From a virus: a DNA stretch of 46,900 nucleotides. Shown piece by piece: positions 18,368 through 26,379 of the stretch; positions within the stretch are counted from its first letter, which is position 1; each line of letters starts with the position of its first letter. Where the stretch lies: the IMG/VR virus record IMGVR_UViG_3300018067_000009, positions 1 to 46,900 of that record. The stretch is one strand, 5' to 3'. The translations under genes were made by a program, and so were the position numbers. A model generated the notes under the pieces. The model had not been told where the DNA came from. It ran no database searches and worked only from the letters and a program-made list of their open reading frames with translations.

Positions 18368-18607
18368 ATGACAGAAGAAAAGCTACAAGAATTAATGATG
18401 CTAGACAAGTGCATCAAGCAGCTAGAAGTTGACAGGAGAATGTGGCAACAAGCTACAGAATTCAGGTCTATTACTTTAACAACTGGAAATTTTAGCAGAG
18501 AGCTAAACTATCCGTTCTTTGAAGATTTTGAAGCACTAAGGTCTATGGCTCTTGAGTACATTGACGACAGGCTAAGAGACTTACGTTACCAATTTGATTC
18601 ACTATAA
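18368..18607 (+). CDS. Small hypothetical early protein
   Basis: A 79-residue soluble protein (MTEEKLQELMMLDKCIKQLE...). Helical at both ends, with a middle ITLTTGNFSRELNYPFFEDF. The ATG at 18368 has the usual CCAAACAAT context; the longer frame would need a non-ATG start inside the previous gene. It lies 15 bases before the annealing-protein gene. Function unknown. Confidence 0.65.
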   Translation: MTEEKLQELMMLDKCIKQLEVDRRMWQQATEFRSITLTTGNFSRELNYPFFEDFEALRSMALEYIDDRLRDLRYQFDSL

Positions 18608-18622
18608 AAACCAAAGGAAACC

Positions 18623-19567
18623 ATGAATGACGATTTCGAATTAGTCGAAGCGGTCGAGGTAGGCACCAACAACATGCAAGTCTACCAGCAGGACAAGGCT
18701 ACCATTGACATGCAGATATCTACTGCAAAGCGGTGGCCGAGAAACATTAAGAAAGTTGTAGACAATTGCGTTGCCATCATTAGCCTGGATGCCGAGTTCG
18801 CAGACGATTGTACCTACACGCTAAAGAAAGGTGGCAAAGTTATTGCCGGCCCATCAGTCTACCTGGCAAGGCTTATCTGTCAGCAGATGGGAAACATTAG
18901 AGCAGAGAACAGGGTAGTCGGCTACAGCGACACACACGTTACAGTTGAAGCTACCTGCTTTGACCTTGAAACCAACTTCGCTATGAGGACACAGATTAAG
19001 AAGTCCATTGTCGGTAGCTCAGGCAAGTATAGCGAGGATATGCAGGTCATTACTGGCAATGCTGCCAATGCTATTGCTTTGAGGAACGCTATTTTTGCAG
19101 TTGTACCACAGGCTATAACCAAGAAGGTTTATGATGCTGCAAAGAAAGCTATTGCCGGTGACTTGAGTGACTCCACCAAGCTAATGGCAAAGCGTACCAA
19201 GCTGTTTGAATATCTAATCGGTGCCTATGGTATAACCGAAATGGAAATCCTGAAATCAGTAGGCAAAGCTACTGCTGACCACATTACACCTGATGATATC
19301 GTAGCCATCATTGGTTATGACAAGTCTATCAAGGAGGGTGAAATGAAGGTAGCCGATATCTTCCGGACGGATACTCTAAACGTCCGTTTCATCAACAAGC
19401 CTAAGACTCCTGAACTTGACAGGCTTAAAGCATTAATTGCTAATGCCAAGAAGGTTGAAGACCTTACTAAACTGCAATCATTTGTAGTAAATTATCCCGA
19501 AGTTACAGAACAGTTTGACAAAAAATTTAACGAACTAAAAATTCAAAATCCAGATGGACAAGTATAG
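18623..19567 (+). CDS. Candidate single-strand annealing protein
   Basis: A 314-residue protein. Residues 30-165 carry a pattern I associate with a phage recombinase / annealing-protein family: MQISTAKRWPRNIKKV, then a Cys-containing YTLKKGGKVIAGPSVYLARL, then GNAANAIALRNAIFAVVP. In related phages this gene sits beside a PD-(D/E)XK exonuclease and SSB, as here (nuclease at 20006, SSB at 23111). Annealing proteins pair complementary single strands during phage recombination and genome concatemer formation. The C-terminal 100 residues are more variable. Family assignment is from memory of motifs. Confidence 0.65.
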   Translation: MNDDFELVEAVEVGTNNMQVYQQDKATIDMQISTAKRWPRNIKKVVDNCVAIISLDAEFADDCTYTLKKGGKVIAGPSVYLARLICQQMGNIRAENRVVGYSDTHVTVEATCFDLETNFAMRTQIKKSIVGSSGKYSEDMQVITGNAANAIALRNAIFAVVPQAITKKVYDAAKKAIAGDLSDSTKLMAKRTKLFEYLIGAYGITEMEILKSVGKATADHITPDDIVAIIGYDKSIKEGEMKVADIFRTDTLNVRFINKPKTPELDRLKALIANAKKVEDLTKLQSFVVNYPEVTEQFDKKFNELKIQNPDGQV

Positions 19568-19727
19568 CTGGTTTGAAAACCACGAAGGAGAGCTATCATA
19601 TAGTATTGAACACAATGAAGATGATGTTACAACTATGATAGCTGTAACTGATACAGCAGAAAAGGCAGATTTTATTGCTAAGGCATGCAACCATTTTAGT
19701 GAAACAATAAACAAAGAAACCAAATAA
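19554..19727 (+). CDS. 57-residue hypothetical protein
   Basis: A short ORF overlapping the end of the annealing-protein gene by 14 bases in another frame (MDKYSWFENHEGELSYSIEH...). It is acidic and soluble, with no known motif. Gene spacing and codon choice match the operon. Confidence 0.55.
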   Translation: MDKYSWFENHEGELSYSIEHNEDDVTTMIAVTDTAEKADFIAKACNHFSETINKETK

Positions 19728-19730
19728 GTT

Positions 19731-20009
19731 ATGGCAATTACACCGAAAAAACTATCGAAAGCGGGCTACATAGTCCTGAAAAATGGCAAGATTAAAGGCA
19801 AGAATGTACAATACATGAAGCCTGTATTAGACACCGGAGGATTTTATTCTGCTAGCTTTGCATTAGGAAGAGGAGGCGACAGGACTAAAGATTACTTCCA
19901 TCGTGTTGTAGCAAAAGTCTACGTTCCGAACCCTGAAAAGCTACGCAGGGTAACGCATATTAATGGTGACAAATCTGATAACCGTGCTATAAACTTAAGG
20001 TGGATATGA
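19731..20009 (+). CDS. Small HNH-type nuclease-like protein
   Basis: A 92-residue protein. The C-terminal part, FHRVVAKVYVPNPEKLRRVTH followed by INGDKSDNRAINLRW, matches the HNH_3 type found in phage homing endonucleases (HR.VA..F.PNP....V.HI.GD..NN...NL.W). The first HNH position reads THING where most have NHIDG, but the His and the later Asn-Arg-NL-W are present. It lacks the NUMOD4 part, so it is a minimal version. Inserted between annealing protein and nuclease, it could be a homing element or a domesticated nuclease. Confidence 0.7.
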   Translation: MAITPKKLSKAGYIVLKNGKIKGKNVQYMKPVLDTGGFYSASFALGRGGDRTKDYFHRVVAKVYVPNPEKLRRVTHINGDKSDNRAINLRWI

Positions 20010-20896
20010 TAGACAACTTCGATAACTACTTATTCCGTGCCCATGCCGTAGGCAAGATAATGACAGACCCGAAAGGAAAGCATCCTAAGATAGCCGCAGA
20101 AGAGGCTAGGGAAGTATTCAGAAAGAAACTGTACACATACCAGGAAACTAAGAACAAAGAGACAGAGACAGCTAAGAAGCTATTGAAATCAATGGACGCT
20201 CTGTCTGCAAAGATAGACAAATTCGATGCGCTGGCAGACCAGCCCTGGCTATCAGGTACTTGCAAGGCACATCTGGCTAACCTGTTCGTTGCTGCTGTCT
20301 ATGACAGGCATGAGGATTTCTTCAACAAGTATATGACTAAGGGTCTAATGGTGGAGGAGGATGTGATTACACAGTATTGCCTATTGACTAGCAACATGGC
20401 TGTAAAGAACACAGTCCGTCTAAAGAATGAATTTGTTGAAGGAGAGAATGATTTTATGATAGACGATGTGGTTCTGGATGCCAAAGCCAAGTGGTCTATC
20501 TTCCAGTTTACAAGGGACAGGGTTGTACCAATAGACCCGATATACCACTGGCAGTTGGACTGCTATATGTGGTTGTTCAACAAGCCAAAAGCCAGGCTTG
20601 TGCAGGGTTTAGTTAACACACCGGAAAAGCTAATCCTCAAAGAAGAAAAGGAATTGTTGTATAAGTTCATAGGCACAGAAGAGGACTATAAGGCAGCGTG
20701 CGCAGAGCTAAGAAGAAACCATACCTATGATGATATTCCGCTTGACAAGAAAATGAACTGGATAGATGTCAAGCGTAGCGACGAAAGGATTGAGCTAATA
20801 AAAGCAAGGGTAACCGAGTGCCGAAATTATATGAATGGCCTATTAACTAACAATTTAAAACTAACCTTCGAGGAGGACACAGAAGATGAGACTTAA
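20006..20896 (+). CDS. PD-(D/E)XK-like nuclease (RecB/Cas4-type), recombination partner
   Basis: A 296-residue protein starting at the ATGA overlap with the HNH gene (a GTG two codons earlier is also possible). After a helical N terminus the region EGENDFMIDDVVLDAKAKWSI reads like the core of phage RecB/Cas4-type exonucleases (G..D....D.V.D.K..W). The E/D and the D.K pair are the likely metal-binding and catalytic residues, and a HWQLDCYMWLF helix follows, as usual. With the annealing protein upstream it would make 3' single-stranded ends for strand annealing. Sequence identity to well-known enzymes is low; family call is inference. Confidence 0.65.
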   Translation: MIDNFDNYLFRAHAVGKIMTDPKGKHPKIAAEEAREVFRKKLYTYQETKNKETETAKKLLKSMDALSAKIDKFDALADQPWLSGTCKAHLANLFVAAVYDRHEDFFNKYMTKGLMVEEDVITQYCLLTSNMAVKNTVRLKNEFVEGENDFMIDDVVLDAKAKWSIFQFTRDRVVPIDPIYHWQLDCYMWLFNKPKARLVQGLVNTPEKLILKEEKELLYKFIGTEEDYKAACAELRRNHTYDDIPLDKKMNWIDVKRSDERIELIKARVTECRNYMNGLLTNNLKLTFEEDTEDET

Positions 20897-21113
20897 AGTA
20901 GACGGCGATTTTATCTACGCCGAAGATGGGACAATAGTTGCTGTGGTCACCGACCATTGCAGCGACGAGCTAAAGCGGGAGATAGAGTTTGGCTCCGAGG
21001 CATTGCCTATTGTCAGGGAGTTTATCTCCAACACCAATAGCGGTTCGCTACGGCCCAGGACAACAGTAAAACGGTTTGAAACTTTACTAAACAAATACGA
21101 GCTAACAACATGA
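20886..21113 (+). CDS. 75-residue hypothetical protein
   Basis: A small protein overlapping the nuclease gene by 11 bases and the methyltransferase start by 4 (ATGA). It starts MRLKVDGDFIYAEDGTIVAVV and then is helical and basic. No domain recognised. Tight coupling on both sides supports it being real. Confidence 0.65.
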   Translation: MRLKVDGDFIYAEDGTIVAVVTDHCSDELKREIEFGSEALPIVREFISNTNSGSLRPRTTVKRFETLLNKYELTT

Positions 21114-21829
21114 CAGAACACATTGAACAGATGCTAAAGGACGGTGTAATATGGGAACATACTAAGGTTGGCACCGTAGACTTTATACACGCAGACAACA
21201 TGCCATTCCTTAGATGGTGCAAGGAGAACATGCTATGGAAGTACTTCCACGTTGTCATAGCCGACCCGCCGTATGGTATAGATGTTACTAATATGAACAT
21301 GGGTACTGACAAGAAGATGCGTGAAGCATTAGAGGCTAAGTACGAAATGGGAGATTGGGACGGAGAGATACCAACTAAAGAATACTTTGAACTCCTTGAC
21401 TACGTAGCAAGGCAGCAGATTATATGGGGTGCCAACTACTTCACCGAACACCTGTCATGGTCTGGCCGTAGCTTTTGTGTGTGGGACAAGATGCTAAGTT
21501 ATACAGCGTTCTCCCATGCTGAATTAGCACTGACAACCTACGATCAAAACGCTGTGATTGTACCCTATGCCAGGGGAAGACTTGAGAAGCAGGACGAAGG
21601 CCGTAGACACCGGACACAGAAGCCAGTCTACCTGTATGACTACCTGCACCTGACGTATGTGCAGAAAGGTCAGAGGATATTAGACACTCATGGTGGTTCG
21701 TTCAGTCATGCCATAGCTGCTATCAAGAACGGAAATCATTTAATCATAATGGACAAGCAGAAAAGCTACTATGATGCCGGTATTGCTGCTGCTAAAGAAA
21801 CTTTAAAAACGCCGAGGTTGGCATTCTAA
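21110..21829 (+). CDS. DNA methyltransferase, N6-adenine/N4-cytosine beta-class type
   Basis: A 239-residue enzyme. Catalytic motif IV DPPYG is at residues 52-56. The AdoMet-binding part follows later, with RTQKPVYLYDYL and then ILDTHGGSFSHAIAA as a motif-I-like segment. Catalytic motif before AdoMet motif is the beta-class order. Such enzymes transfer a methyl group to an exocyclic amino group of A (or C) in a short target. No partner restriction gene is present, so it is an orphan, probably protecting phage DNA. The target is unknown; the rarity of GATC in this genome makes its relation to that site worth testing. Confidence 0.88.
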   Translation: MTEHIEQMLKDGVIWEHTKVGTVDFIHADNMPFLRWCKENMLWKYFHVVIADPPYGIDVTNMNMGTDKKMREALEAKYEMGDWDGEIPTKEYFELLDYVARQQIIWGANYFTEHLSWSGRSFCVWDKMLSYTAFSHAELALTTYDQNAVIVPYARGRLEKQDEGRRHRTQKPVYLYDYLHLTYVQKGQRILDTHGGSFSHAIAAIKNGNHLIIMDKQKSYYDAGIAAAKETLKTPRLAF

Positions 21830-21831
21830 AC

Positions 21832-22020
21832 ATGGACAAACGGTTTGTACGATTTAAAGTTGCTATTGAAATCCTTGAAGATAAGCTAATGTTTATGAAG
21901 ATATTAGAAATGGAATGTAAGAAGTACGGAATAGATGTAGACAAACCATATACTTATGACATTGGTTTCACCGGCAATGACTATATAATGAATACAAGAA
22001 CCATAGTCGTAATACAATAA
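21832..22020 (+). CDS. 62-residue hypothetical protein
   Basis: A small protein 2 bases after the methyltransferase (MDKRFVRFKVAIEILEDKLM...). One helix is followed by a beta strand pair ending NTRTIVVIQ. It may be ferredoxin-like. No known function. Confidence 0.6.
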   Translation: MDKRFVRFKVAIEILEDKLMFMKILEMECKKYGIDVDKPYTYDIGFTGNDYIMNTRTIVVIQ

Positions 22021-22021
22021 C

Positions 22022-22267
22022 ATGGAAACATACTATTTTACGTTCACGCACAAGCAGGAGACAGTAGACGGTCTTCCTATGCATGGCAGATGGGTCAGGG
22101 TGATAGCTAAAAGCTTTCCAGATGCCCGTAGACACTTTGTCCTTCACTTTTCTTCTTTGAGGATGCCTACTCCAATGAGTTTCGCTATGCAATATGACGA
22201 GACAAGGTTCCAGCCTAAGTATTATCCGGACGGAGAGCTAATGTGCATAAAACAGGAGGAGGAATAA
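22022..22267 (+). CDS. 81-residue hypothetical protein
   Basis: A small basic protein (METYYFTFTHKQETVDGLPMHGRWVRVIAKSF...). The middle SSLRMPT is encoded over one of the TCCTCAAAG words (reverse orientation, 22155-22163). It ends sharing one base with the next ORF (TAATGG). Function unknown. Confidence 0.6.
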   Translation: METYYFTFTHKQETVDGLPMHGRWVRVIAKSFPDARRHFVLHFSSLRMPTPMSFAMQYDETRFQPKYYPDGELMCIKQEEE

Positions 22268-22371
22268 TGGAAAGACAGAAGTATATATTCTACCTGGCAA
22301 TTGCTGCCGCAGCCTTGTTTGTTGCAGCATCTTTAGTACAAATAATGATTTATTACAATGAATATAGATAG
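22267..22371 (+). CDS. 34-residue membrane peptide
   Basis: A tiny ORF, MERQKYIFYLAIAAAALFVA continuing ASLVQIMIYYNEYR. One clear TM helix with a short basic N terminus and a C-terminal tail; TAATG coupling to the gene upstream. It is immediately followed by a second such peptide, so the pair may act together at the membrane. No family recognised. Confidence 0.55.
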   Translation: MERQKYIFYLAIAAAALFVAASLVQIMIYYNEYR

Positions 22372-22468
22372 AGGAAACAAAATTGCATTGATACTTGCGA
22401 TAGTATCCGTTATAGTATCTTTAATTGCAGTAATAATACAAATTGTAGACAATGCTAGAACGCAGTAA
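22358..22468 (+). CDS. 36-residue membrane peptide
   Basis: A tiny ORF, MNIDRGNKIALILAIVSVIV continuing SLIAVIIQIVDNARTQ. A single TM helix between charged ends. It overlaps the previous peptide by 14 bases and the next gene by 17. The two neighbouring one-helix peptides are of similar size; they may be a lysis or membrane-takeover pair, but that is a guess from form. Confidence 0.55.
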   Translation: MNIDRGNKIALILAIVSVIVSLIAVIIQIVDNARTQ

Positions 22469-23114
22469 AATAAGAATACTCGTAGCTTGCGAGGAGTCTA
22501 ACGCAGTAAGCGGCAGGTTTAATGATGCTGGTTTTGATAGCTGGAGTTGTGACTTACAATATAGCTCTGACATTTTTAACAAGAAGCATTATAGATGTAG
22601 CGTGTTTGACATAATAAACGATGGCTGGCATTGCCTTATAGCGTTTCCACCTTGTACTCATTTAGCAGTTACTGGAGCTAAACATTTCCTCAAGAAAGAA
22701 AAGGATGGCAGACAGGCTGCGGCAATAGAGTTCTTCATGGCTATGGTTAATGCTCCGATACACAGGATTGCTATTGAAAATCCAGTTGGTATAATGAGTG
22801 GTCTACATAAGCCGCCTACGCAGATTGTTGAACCTTATTATTTTGGGGACAAAGCAACCAAGAAAACGTGTCTATGGCTGAAAAACTTGCCTCCACTATT
22901 TCATAATGCTAAACCTGATTTATTTAATCCGACCGCCACCCATGTAGACCGGGGCCGAGAGAAAGTCTACGGCGATGGGTCTAAGTTCTCCAAGTGGTAT
23001 GCTGAAACATCTAACTTGCCACATTCAGAACGTAGCAAGGCCAGGTCAAAGACCTTCAATGGTATAGCCGATGCAATGGTAGATCAGTGGTCACCTATAA
23101 TTGAAAGAGTATGA
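22452..23114 (+). CDS. DNA cytosine-5 methyltransferase-like protein
   Basis: A 220-residue protein of a phage family related to C5 methyltransferases. An N-terminal RILVACEESNAVSGRF segment resembles the AdoMet-binding start, PPCTH (residues 66-70) carries the catalytic-type PC pair, and IAIENP (106-111) is the ENP motif. The later KKTCLWLKNLPPL and SERSKARSKTFNGIADAM are characteristic of this family. It is much shorter than typical C5 enzymes and has no obvious target-recognition domain, so activity on a defined site is uncertain. It lies in the replication module, apart from the adenine-type enzyme at 21110. Confidence 0.75.
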   Translation: MLERSKIRILVACEESNAVSGRFNDAGFDSWSCDLQYSSDIFNKKHYRCSVFDIINDGWHCLIAFPPCTHLAVTGAKHFLKKEKDGRQAAAIEFFMAMVNAPIHRIAIENPVGIMSGLHKPPTQIVEPYYFGDKATKKTCLWLKNLPPLFHNAKPDLFNPTATHVDRGREKVYGDGSKFSKWYAETSNLPHSERSKARSKTFNGIADAMVDQWSPIIERV

Positions 23115-23650
23115 TACTAGAATGGCCAGAGTCCAGTCTGATAGCTGGAAGCGAGTACGATGTAGACAAGTGTGAGCTAACGATACACTTCAAGAAATAC
23201 TATATTGAACAGGAGACATATTATGTCGAGCCTGAAACTTACATAGCCTTCTGTAAGGCTAAGTCGAAGGGAAAGTTTTATTTAAATTTCATCAAGCCTA
23301 AAAAAACAAAACAAATGGCAGATTTAATTATCAAGTGCAAAATCGATGTGACTAAGCTACTTAAAGAGTGGCTGTTTAGTGGAACCAAAGGAACGTATCT
23401 AAATTGTACTGTATTGTACAATGCCGAGAAAGATGCCTATGGAAACAATGGTATGATTACGCAGGACGTGCCTACCGAAGTGTATAAGAAAGACAAGGCA
23501 AAGCGTGGGCCAATCTTAGGCAACTGCAAAGTGTTTGAGAAAGGTGTAGACAACATTGAACAACAGCCTGGCCAAGAGAAAGGACTAACAATGGTCGGAG
23601 ATGCTACCTCTCCAGAAGCTAAAGCCGCTTGGGACGATTTACCATTTTAA
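23111..23650 (+). CDS. KTSC domain fused to a phage single-strand DNA-binding protein
   Basis: A 179-residue frame. Residues 1-66 resemble a KTSC domain (a CELTIHFK strand, YYVEPETYIAF, then KGKFYLNFIKP). Residues 69-179 resemble SSB-like proteins of Bacteroidota phages: MADLIIKCKIDVTKLLK, KGTYLNCTVLYN, YGNNGMITQ. They end in the acidic WDDLPF tail that SSBs use to recruit partner proteins. An internal in-frame ATG at 23315 has a strong local start context (AAAAACAAAACAAATGG), so SSB alone may also be made from it. The start at 23111 overlaps the upstream stop by 4 bases. The SSB would coat single strands for the replication and annealing proteins. Confidence 0.7.
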   Translation: MILEWPESSLIAGSEYDVDKCELTIHFKKYYIEQETYYVEPETYIAFCKAKSKGKFYLNFIKPKKTKQMADLIIKCKIDVTKLLKEWLFSGTKGTYLNCTVLYNAEKDAYGNNGMITQDVPTEVYKKDKAKRGPILGNCKVFEKGVDNIEQQPGQEKGLTMVGDATSPEAKAAWDDLPF

Positions 23651-23664
23651 TTAACAAATTAAAC

Positions 23665-23690
23665 AGGGGAGCTAATACTCCCCTTATTCT
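23665..23690 (+). terminator. Hairpin after the SSB gene
   Basis: A perfect 7-bp stem (AGGGGAG at 23665-23671 with CTCCCCT at 23678-23684), a 6-base loop, then TATTCT. It abuts the next ATG at 23691, so it could be a weak terminator or a translation-control hairpin. Confidence 0.55.
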
Positions 23691-24044
23691 ATGACTTATC
23701 AAGAGACTACAGTAGATATTAAGTTCGTTGAGGTTGAAGGAACCTCTAAAGTTATCCAATACGCTAAATCATTTATGAAAAATTGTGGATTAATCTTATT
23801 GTCACATTCAGACAGCAAGCTAAGAAAAAGATTTGTGGTAAAAGGGTTTGTAGGAAGCGGGTTTATTGACATTACATTAGACTTAACCGGAAATATAGCT
23901 AAAGATGTTAATGCAATATACGATTGTGTCAATTCCAACAAAGAACTAAACGAACATGCAATATTCAATGGATGCAGAGTAGCTACAAGAGACAACAAAA
24001 TCTCTGCTAGGCTATATTATTCTGAAAAACTTAATCTAAATTGA
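23691..24044 (+). CDS. 117-residue hypothetical protein
   Basis: A soluble alpha/beta protein (MTYQETTVDIKFVEVEG...). Alternating strands and helices, with a Lys-rich KLRKRFVVKGFVGSGFIDIT middle. The ATG directly follows a hairpin. I do not recognise the family; location beside SSB and helicase suggests a role in DNA metabolism. Confidence 0.65.
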   Translation: MTYQETTVDIKFVEVEGTSKVIQYAKSFMKNCGLILLSHSDSKLRKRFVVKGFVGSGFIDITLDLTGNIAKDVNAIYDCVNSNKELNEHAIFNGCRVATRDNKISARLYYSEKLNLN

Positions 24045-24233
24045 GAACGCAGTTTTAGCCAACTCAAGCTCAACCGTAAAAAACGCATTTTAAGCCCTTT
24101 TACGGCCCTGTTTTTACCTTCAAGCGGTAACCCAATTTTATTGTCTAAAGCCCGCAAAATGGCGGCAAGGTGGCTCTGTCACCCATTTAACAAACCATTA
24201 TCCAACCAAATTTTTTTCCAAAATTCGAGTCTA
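24045..24233. promoter_or_regulatory. Intergenic region with inverted repeat
   Basis: A 189-base spacer without a convincing gene. An 8-bp inverted repeat, CCGTAAAA (24074-24081) and TTTTACGG (24098-24105), could form a hairpin with a 16-base loop or be an operator. Later there is TTTTACCTTC and a T-rich stretch CCAAATTTTTTTCC before the next start. I see no confident promoter, but a spacer this long inside a tightly packed operon suggests regulation. Confidence 0.4.
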
Positions 24234-24512
24234 ATGTCTAAACCTTACGAAACTACCGGCCATTGGTCTGCAACAGCATACGACCTAAGAGGCGTTGAAA
24301 AGCCATACTATGTAGTATTTGATGGCGAGAAAAGCGAAAAAACTCTTCATAGGCACATACTACCGGCTATGAGAGAAGCGCAGGAAATACGAGAAACTGG
24401 TAGACCTGCTGGAGTATTAAAAATCCATCCTGAGCTAACCCAGGTAGTTGTATCAATGTCACCGAAAATTCAACCTGATTATTCACCTTTAGAATTCGCA
24501 ACAATCCTATGA
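24234..24512 (+). CDS. 92-residue hypothetical protein
   Basis: The ATG at 24234 begins MSKPYETTGHWSATAYDLRG. The frame is open further upstream, but that part reads unlike neighbouring proteins and has no good start. Contains FDGEKSEKTLHRHILPAMRE and a C-terminal strand set. It overlaps the next start by 4 bases. Function unknown. Confidence 0.6.
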   Translation: MSKPYETTGHWSATAYDLRGVEKPYYVVFDGEKSEKTLHRHILPAMREAQEIRETGRPAGVLKIHPELTQVVVSMSPKIQPDYSPLEFATIL

Positions 24513-24808
24513 GCAAGCAAATCAAAGTAGCCTTCAATGGCTGGAACTGTGTTTTAGTTAAACACAAGTATGAAAAGGGCGGAGGCGTAGCCCTAGAACT
24601 GGTAGACGAAATTGATGGAGAGTCGGTAGCAATGGCTACTGTAAACCTGCCGGAAGTCGTGCTAGACCATGACGTTGTGCTAATAAAAGACTGGTCAGAG
24701 AACGAAGGGATGCTGGACTGCTTAGTCAAACATAACATCGTAAGCTATACAGGAAAGGATGTAAGAACAGGAATGGTAAGAGCTAACATTTGTAAACTAC
24801 TCGTATAA
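24509..24808 (+). CDS. DUF4313-like small protein
   Basis: A 99-residue protein (MSKQIKVAFNGWNCVLVKHK...). Its C-terminal segment, ENEGMLDCLVKHNIV followed by TGKDVRTGMVRANICKL, resembles the NEG..D.LV..GIV...G..V.TG.V...I..L pattern of the DUF4313 family, from memory. Of unknown role but frequent beside phage replication genes. It shares one base with the helicase start. Confidence 0.6.
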   Translation: MSKQIKVAFNGWNCVLVKHKYEKGGGVALELVDEIDGESVAMATVNLPEVVLDHDVVLIKDWSENEGMLDCLVKHNIVSYTGKDVRTGMVRANICKLLV

Positions 24809-26379
24809 TGGAAGAAAGACTGTATCAAGAAGATTTAATTGATAGCCTTATAGAACTGGCTACCTCAAAGAGAAAAGTACTCGGCCAATTGCCTACTGGT
24901 GGCGGTAAAACTGTCATATTCGCTAAGATTTCAAGACGCTATTTCGTTAAACATGGCAAAGCTGTGCTAATCCTGGTACACAGAGAGGAATTGCTACGTC
25001 AGGCTCATAAGGCTGTCAAAGAGGTCTGTGGCATTGATGCTACCTTGATTACGTCTGAAACCAAACGTACTTATGCTAACAGGGTCTATATTGGCATGGT
25101 TGAGTCGGTTATGAACCGGCTACACAACTTTATCAATGTAGGCCTTGTTATTATAGATGAAGGTCATGTTGCTAACTTTAATAAAGTACATCAGTTCTTT
25201 CTTGAGGAAATAATCATAGCATTTTCGGCTACTCCAATCGCGGCAAGCAAAAAAGAACCTCTGAATAAATACTATAACGAGATTTGTACCGGCCCGCAGA
25301 TATCCTGGCTAATCAAGAACGGATATTTGGCACAAAATATGACAAGGTGTCCAAAGGACATTGTAGACTCGACAAAGCTGGAAGTTGACAGCCTAAAAGG
25401 TGATTTTAAGGAACGGGCGATGGCAGCAGAGTTTAGCAAGCCCAGGTATTTAATGGAAACGCTAAGGTCTTATCATAAGATAGCACATGGCACAAAAGCA
25501 ATCATATTCAATGTTACTAAAGAACATTCCAAAGCAGTTACTAAGCTATTTAAAGATTTTGGTTATCCATGTGAGCATCTGGACTCCGATACGACTATGG
25601 AGAATAGGCGCGAAATTTTGGCATGGTTTAAGGCTACGCCAGGAGCAATCCTCTGCAACGTGATGATAGCCACAGTTGGCTTTGACGAGCCTACGGTGGA
25701 GACTATCGTGTTGAACTTTTCAACCCTGTCTTTGCCTAAGTTCATCCAGTGTTCTGGCCGTGGTAGCCGTCCGATTGGACAGTATTTCATAGACAAGCAT
25801 CAGCATGAGTATCCATACAAGTTAGAGGAGAAGCAACACTTCAATATCATAGACCTGGGTGGGAACTGCATTAGATTTGGCGACTGGAATGACGATAGAG
25901 ATTGGGCCGATCTATTCCACAATCCGCATAAACCAGCCGGAGGTTTAGCTCCTGTCAAGACTTGTCCAGAATGTGATGCTTTAGTTTATGCATCGGCTAG
26001 AATTTGTCCATATTGCGAATTTGAGTTTCCTCAAAAAGAAAGGGAACCGGAGAAAGAATTTGAGGAGATAGTATTAGTGACTAGGAATATTGATATGGAC
26101 AGGCTAATCGTAAAACATGCCTTTAAGTATGAATATTATACGTTTGATGAATTAGCAAAGACTGTTGTTGAGAATTTGATAGAACAGTATCCTAACCCAA
26201 ATGAGAAGCAACGTCTAAAGTTCTTTGACATTTACTTTGGCTTATGTGTAGACTGGTATAAGAAAGTAATGGCCGGACGGAATGGCAATATACCTGACAT
26301 ATCTAATAGTACATGGCATAAGAACAAGGCGAAATATAATTTCGACCAACTACTTAAAAAAGAGCAATGCCTAGAGTAA
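24808..26379 (+). CDS. Superfamily 2 DNA helicase (DEAD/DEAH type) with C-terminal zinc motif
   Basis: A 523-residue ATP-dependent helicase or translocase. Walker A is LPTGGGKT at residues 28-35; motif II is IIDEGH near 112-117; motif III is FSATPI; motif VI is QCSGRGSRP near residue 315. Two Cys pairs (CPEC and CPYC, about residues 389-411) suggest a zinc ribbon following the helicase core, and a helical tail follows. Related phage proteins unwind branched DNA during recombination or replication restart. It overlaps the primase-helicase start by 13 bases, so the two are made together. Confidence 0.88.
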   Translation: MEERLYQEDLIDSLIELATSKRKVLGQLPTGGGKTVIFAKISRRYFVKHGKAVLILVHREELLRQAHKAVKEVCGIDATLITSETKRTYANRVYIGMVESVMNRLHNFINVGLVIIDEGHVANFNKVHQFFLEEIIIAFSATPIAASKKEPLNKYYNEICTGPQISWLIKNGYLAQNMTRCPKDIVDSTKLEVDSLKGDFKERAMAAEFSKPRYLMETLRSYHKIAHGTKAIIFNVTKEHSKAVTKLFKDFGYPCEHLDSDTTMENRREILAWFKATPGAILCNVMIATVGFDEPTVETIVLNFSTLSLPKFIQCSGRGSRPIGQYFIDKHQHEYPYKLEEKQHFNIIDLGGNCIRFGDWNDDRDWADLFHNPHKPAGGLAPVKTCPECDALVYASARICPYCEFEFPQKEREPEKEFEEIVLVTRNIDMDRLIVKHAFKYEYYTFDELAKTVVENLIEQYPNPNEKQRLKFFDIYFGLCVDWYKKVMAGRNGNIPDISNSTWHKNKAKYNFDQLLKKEQCLE

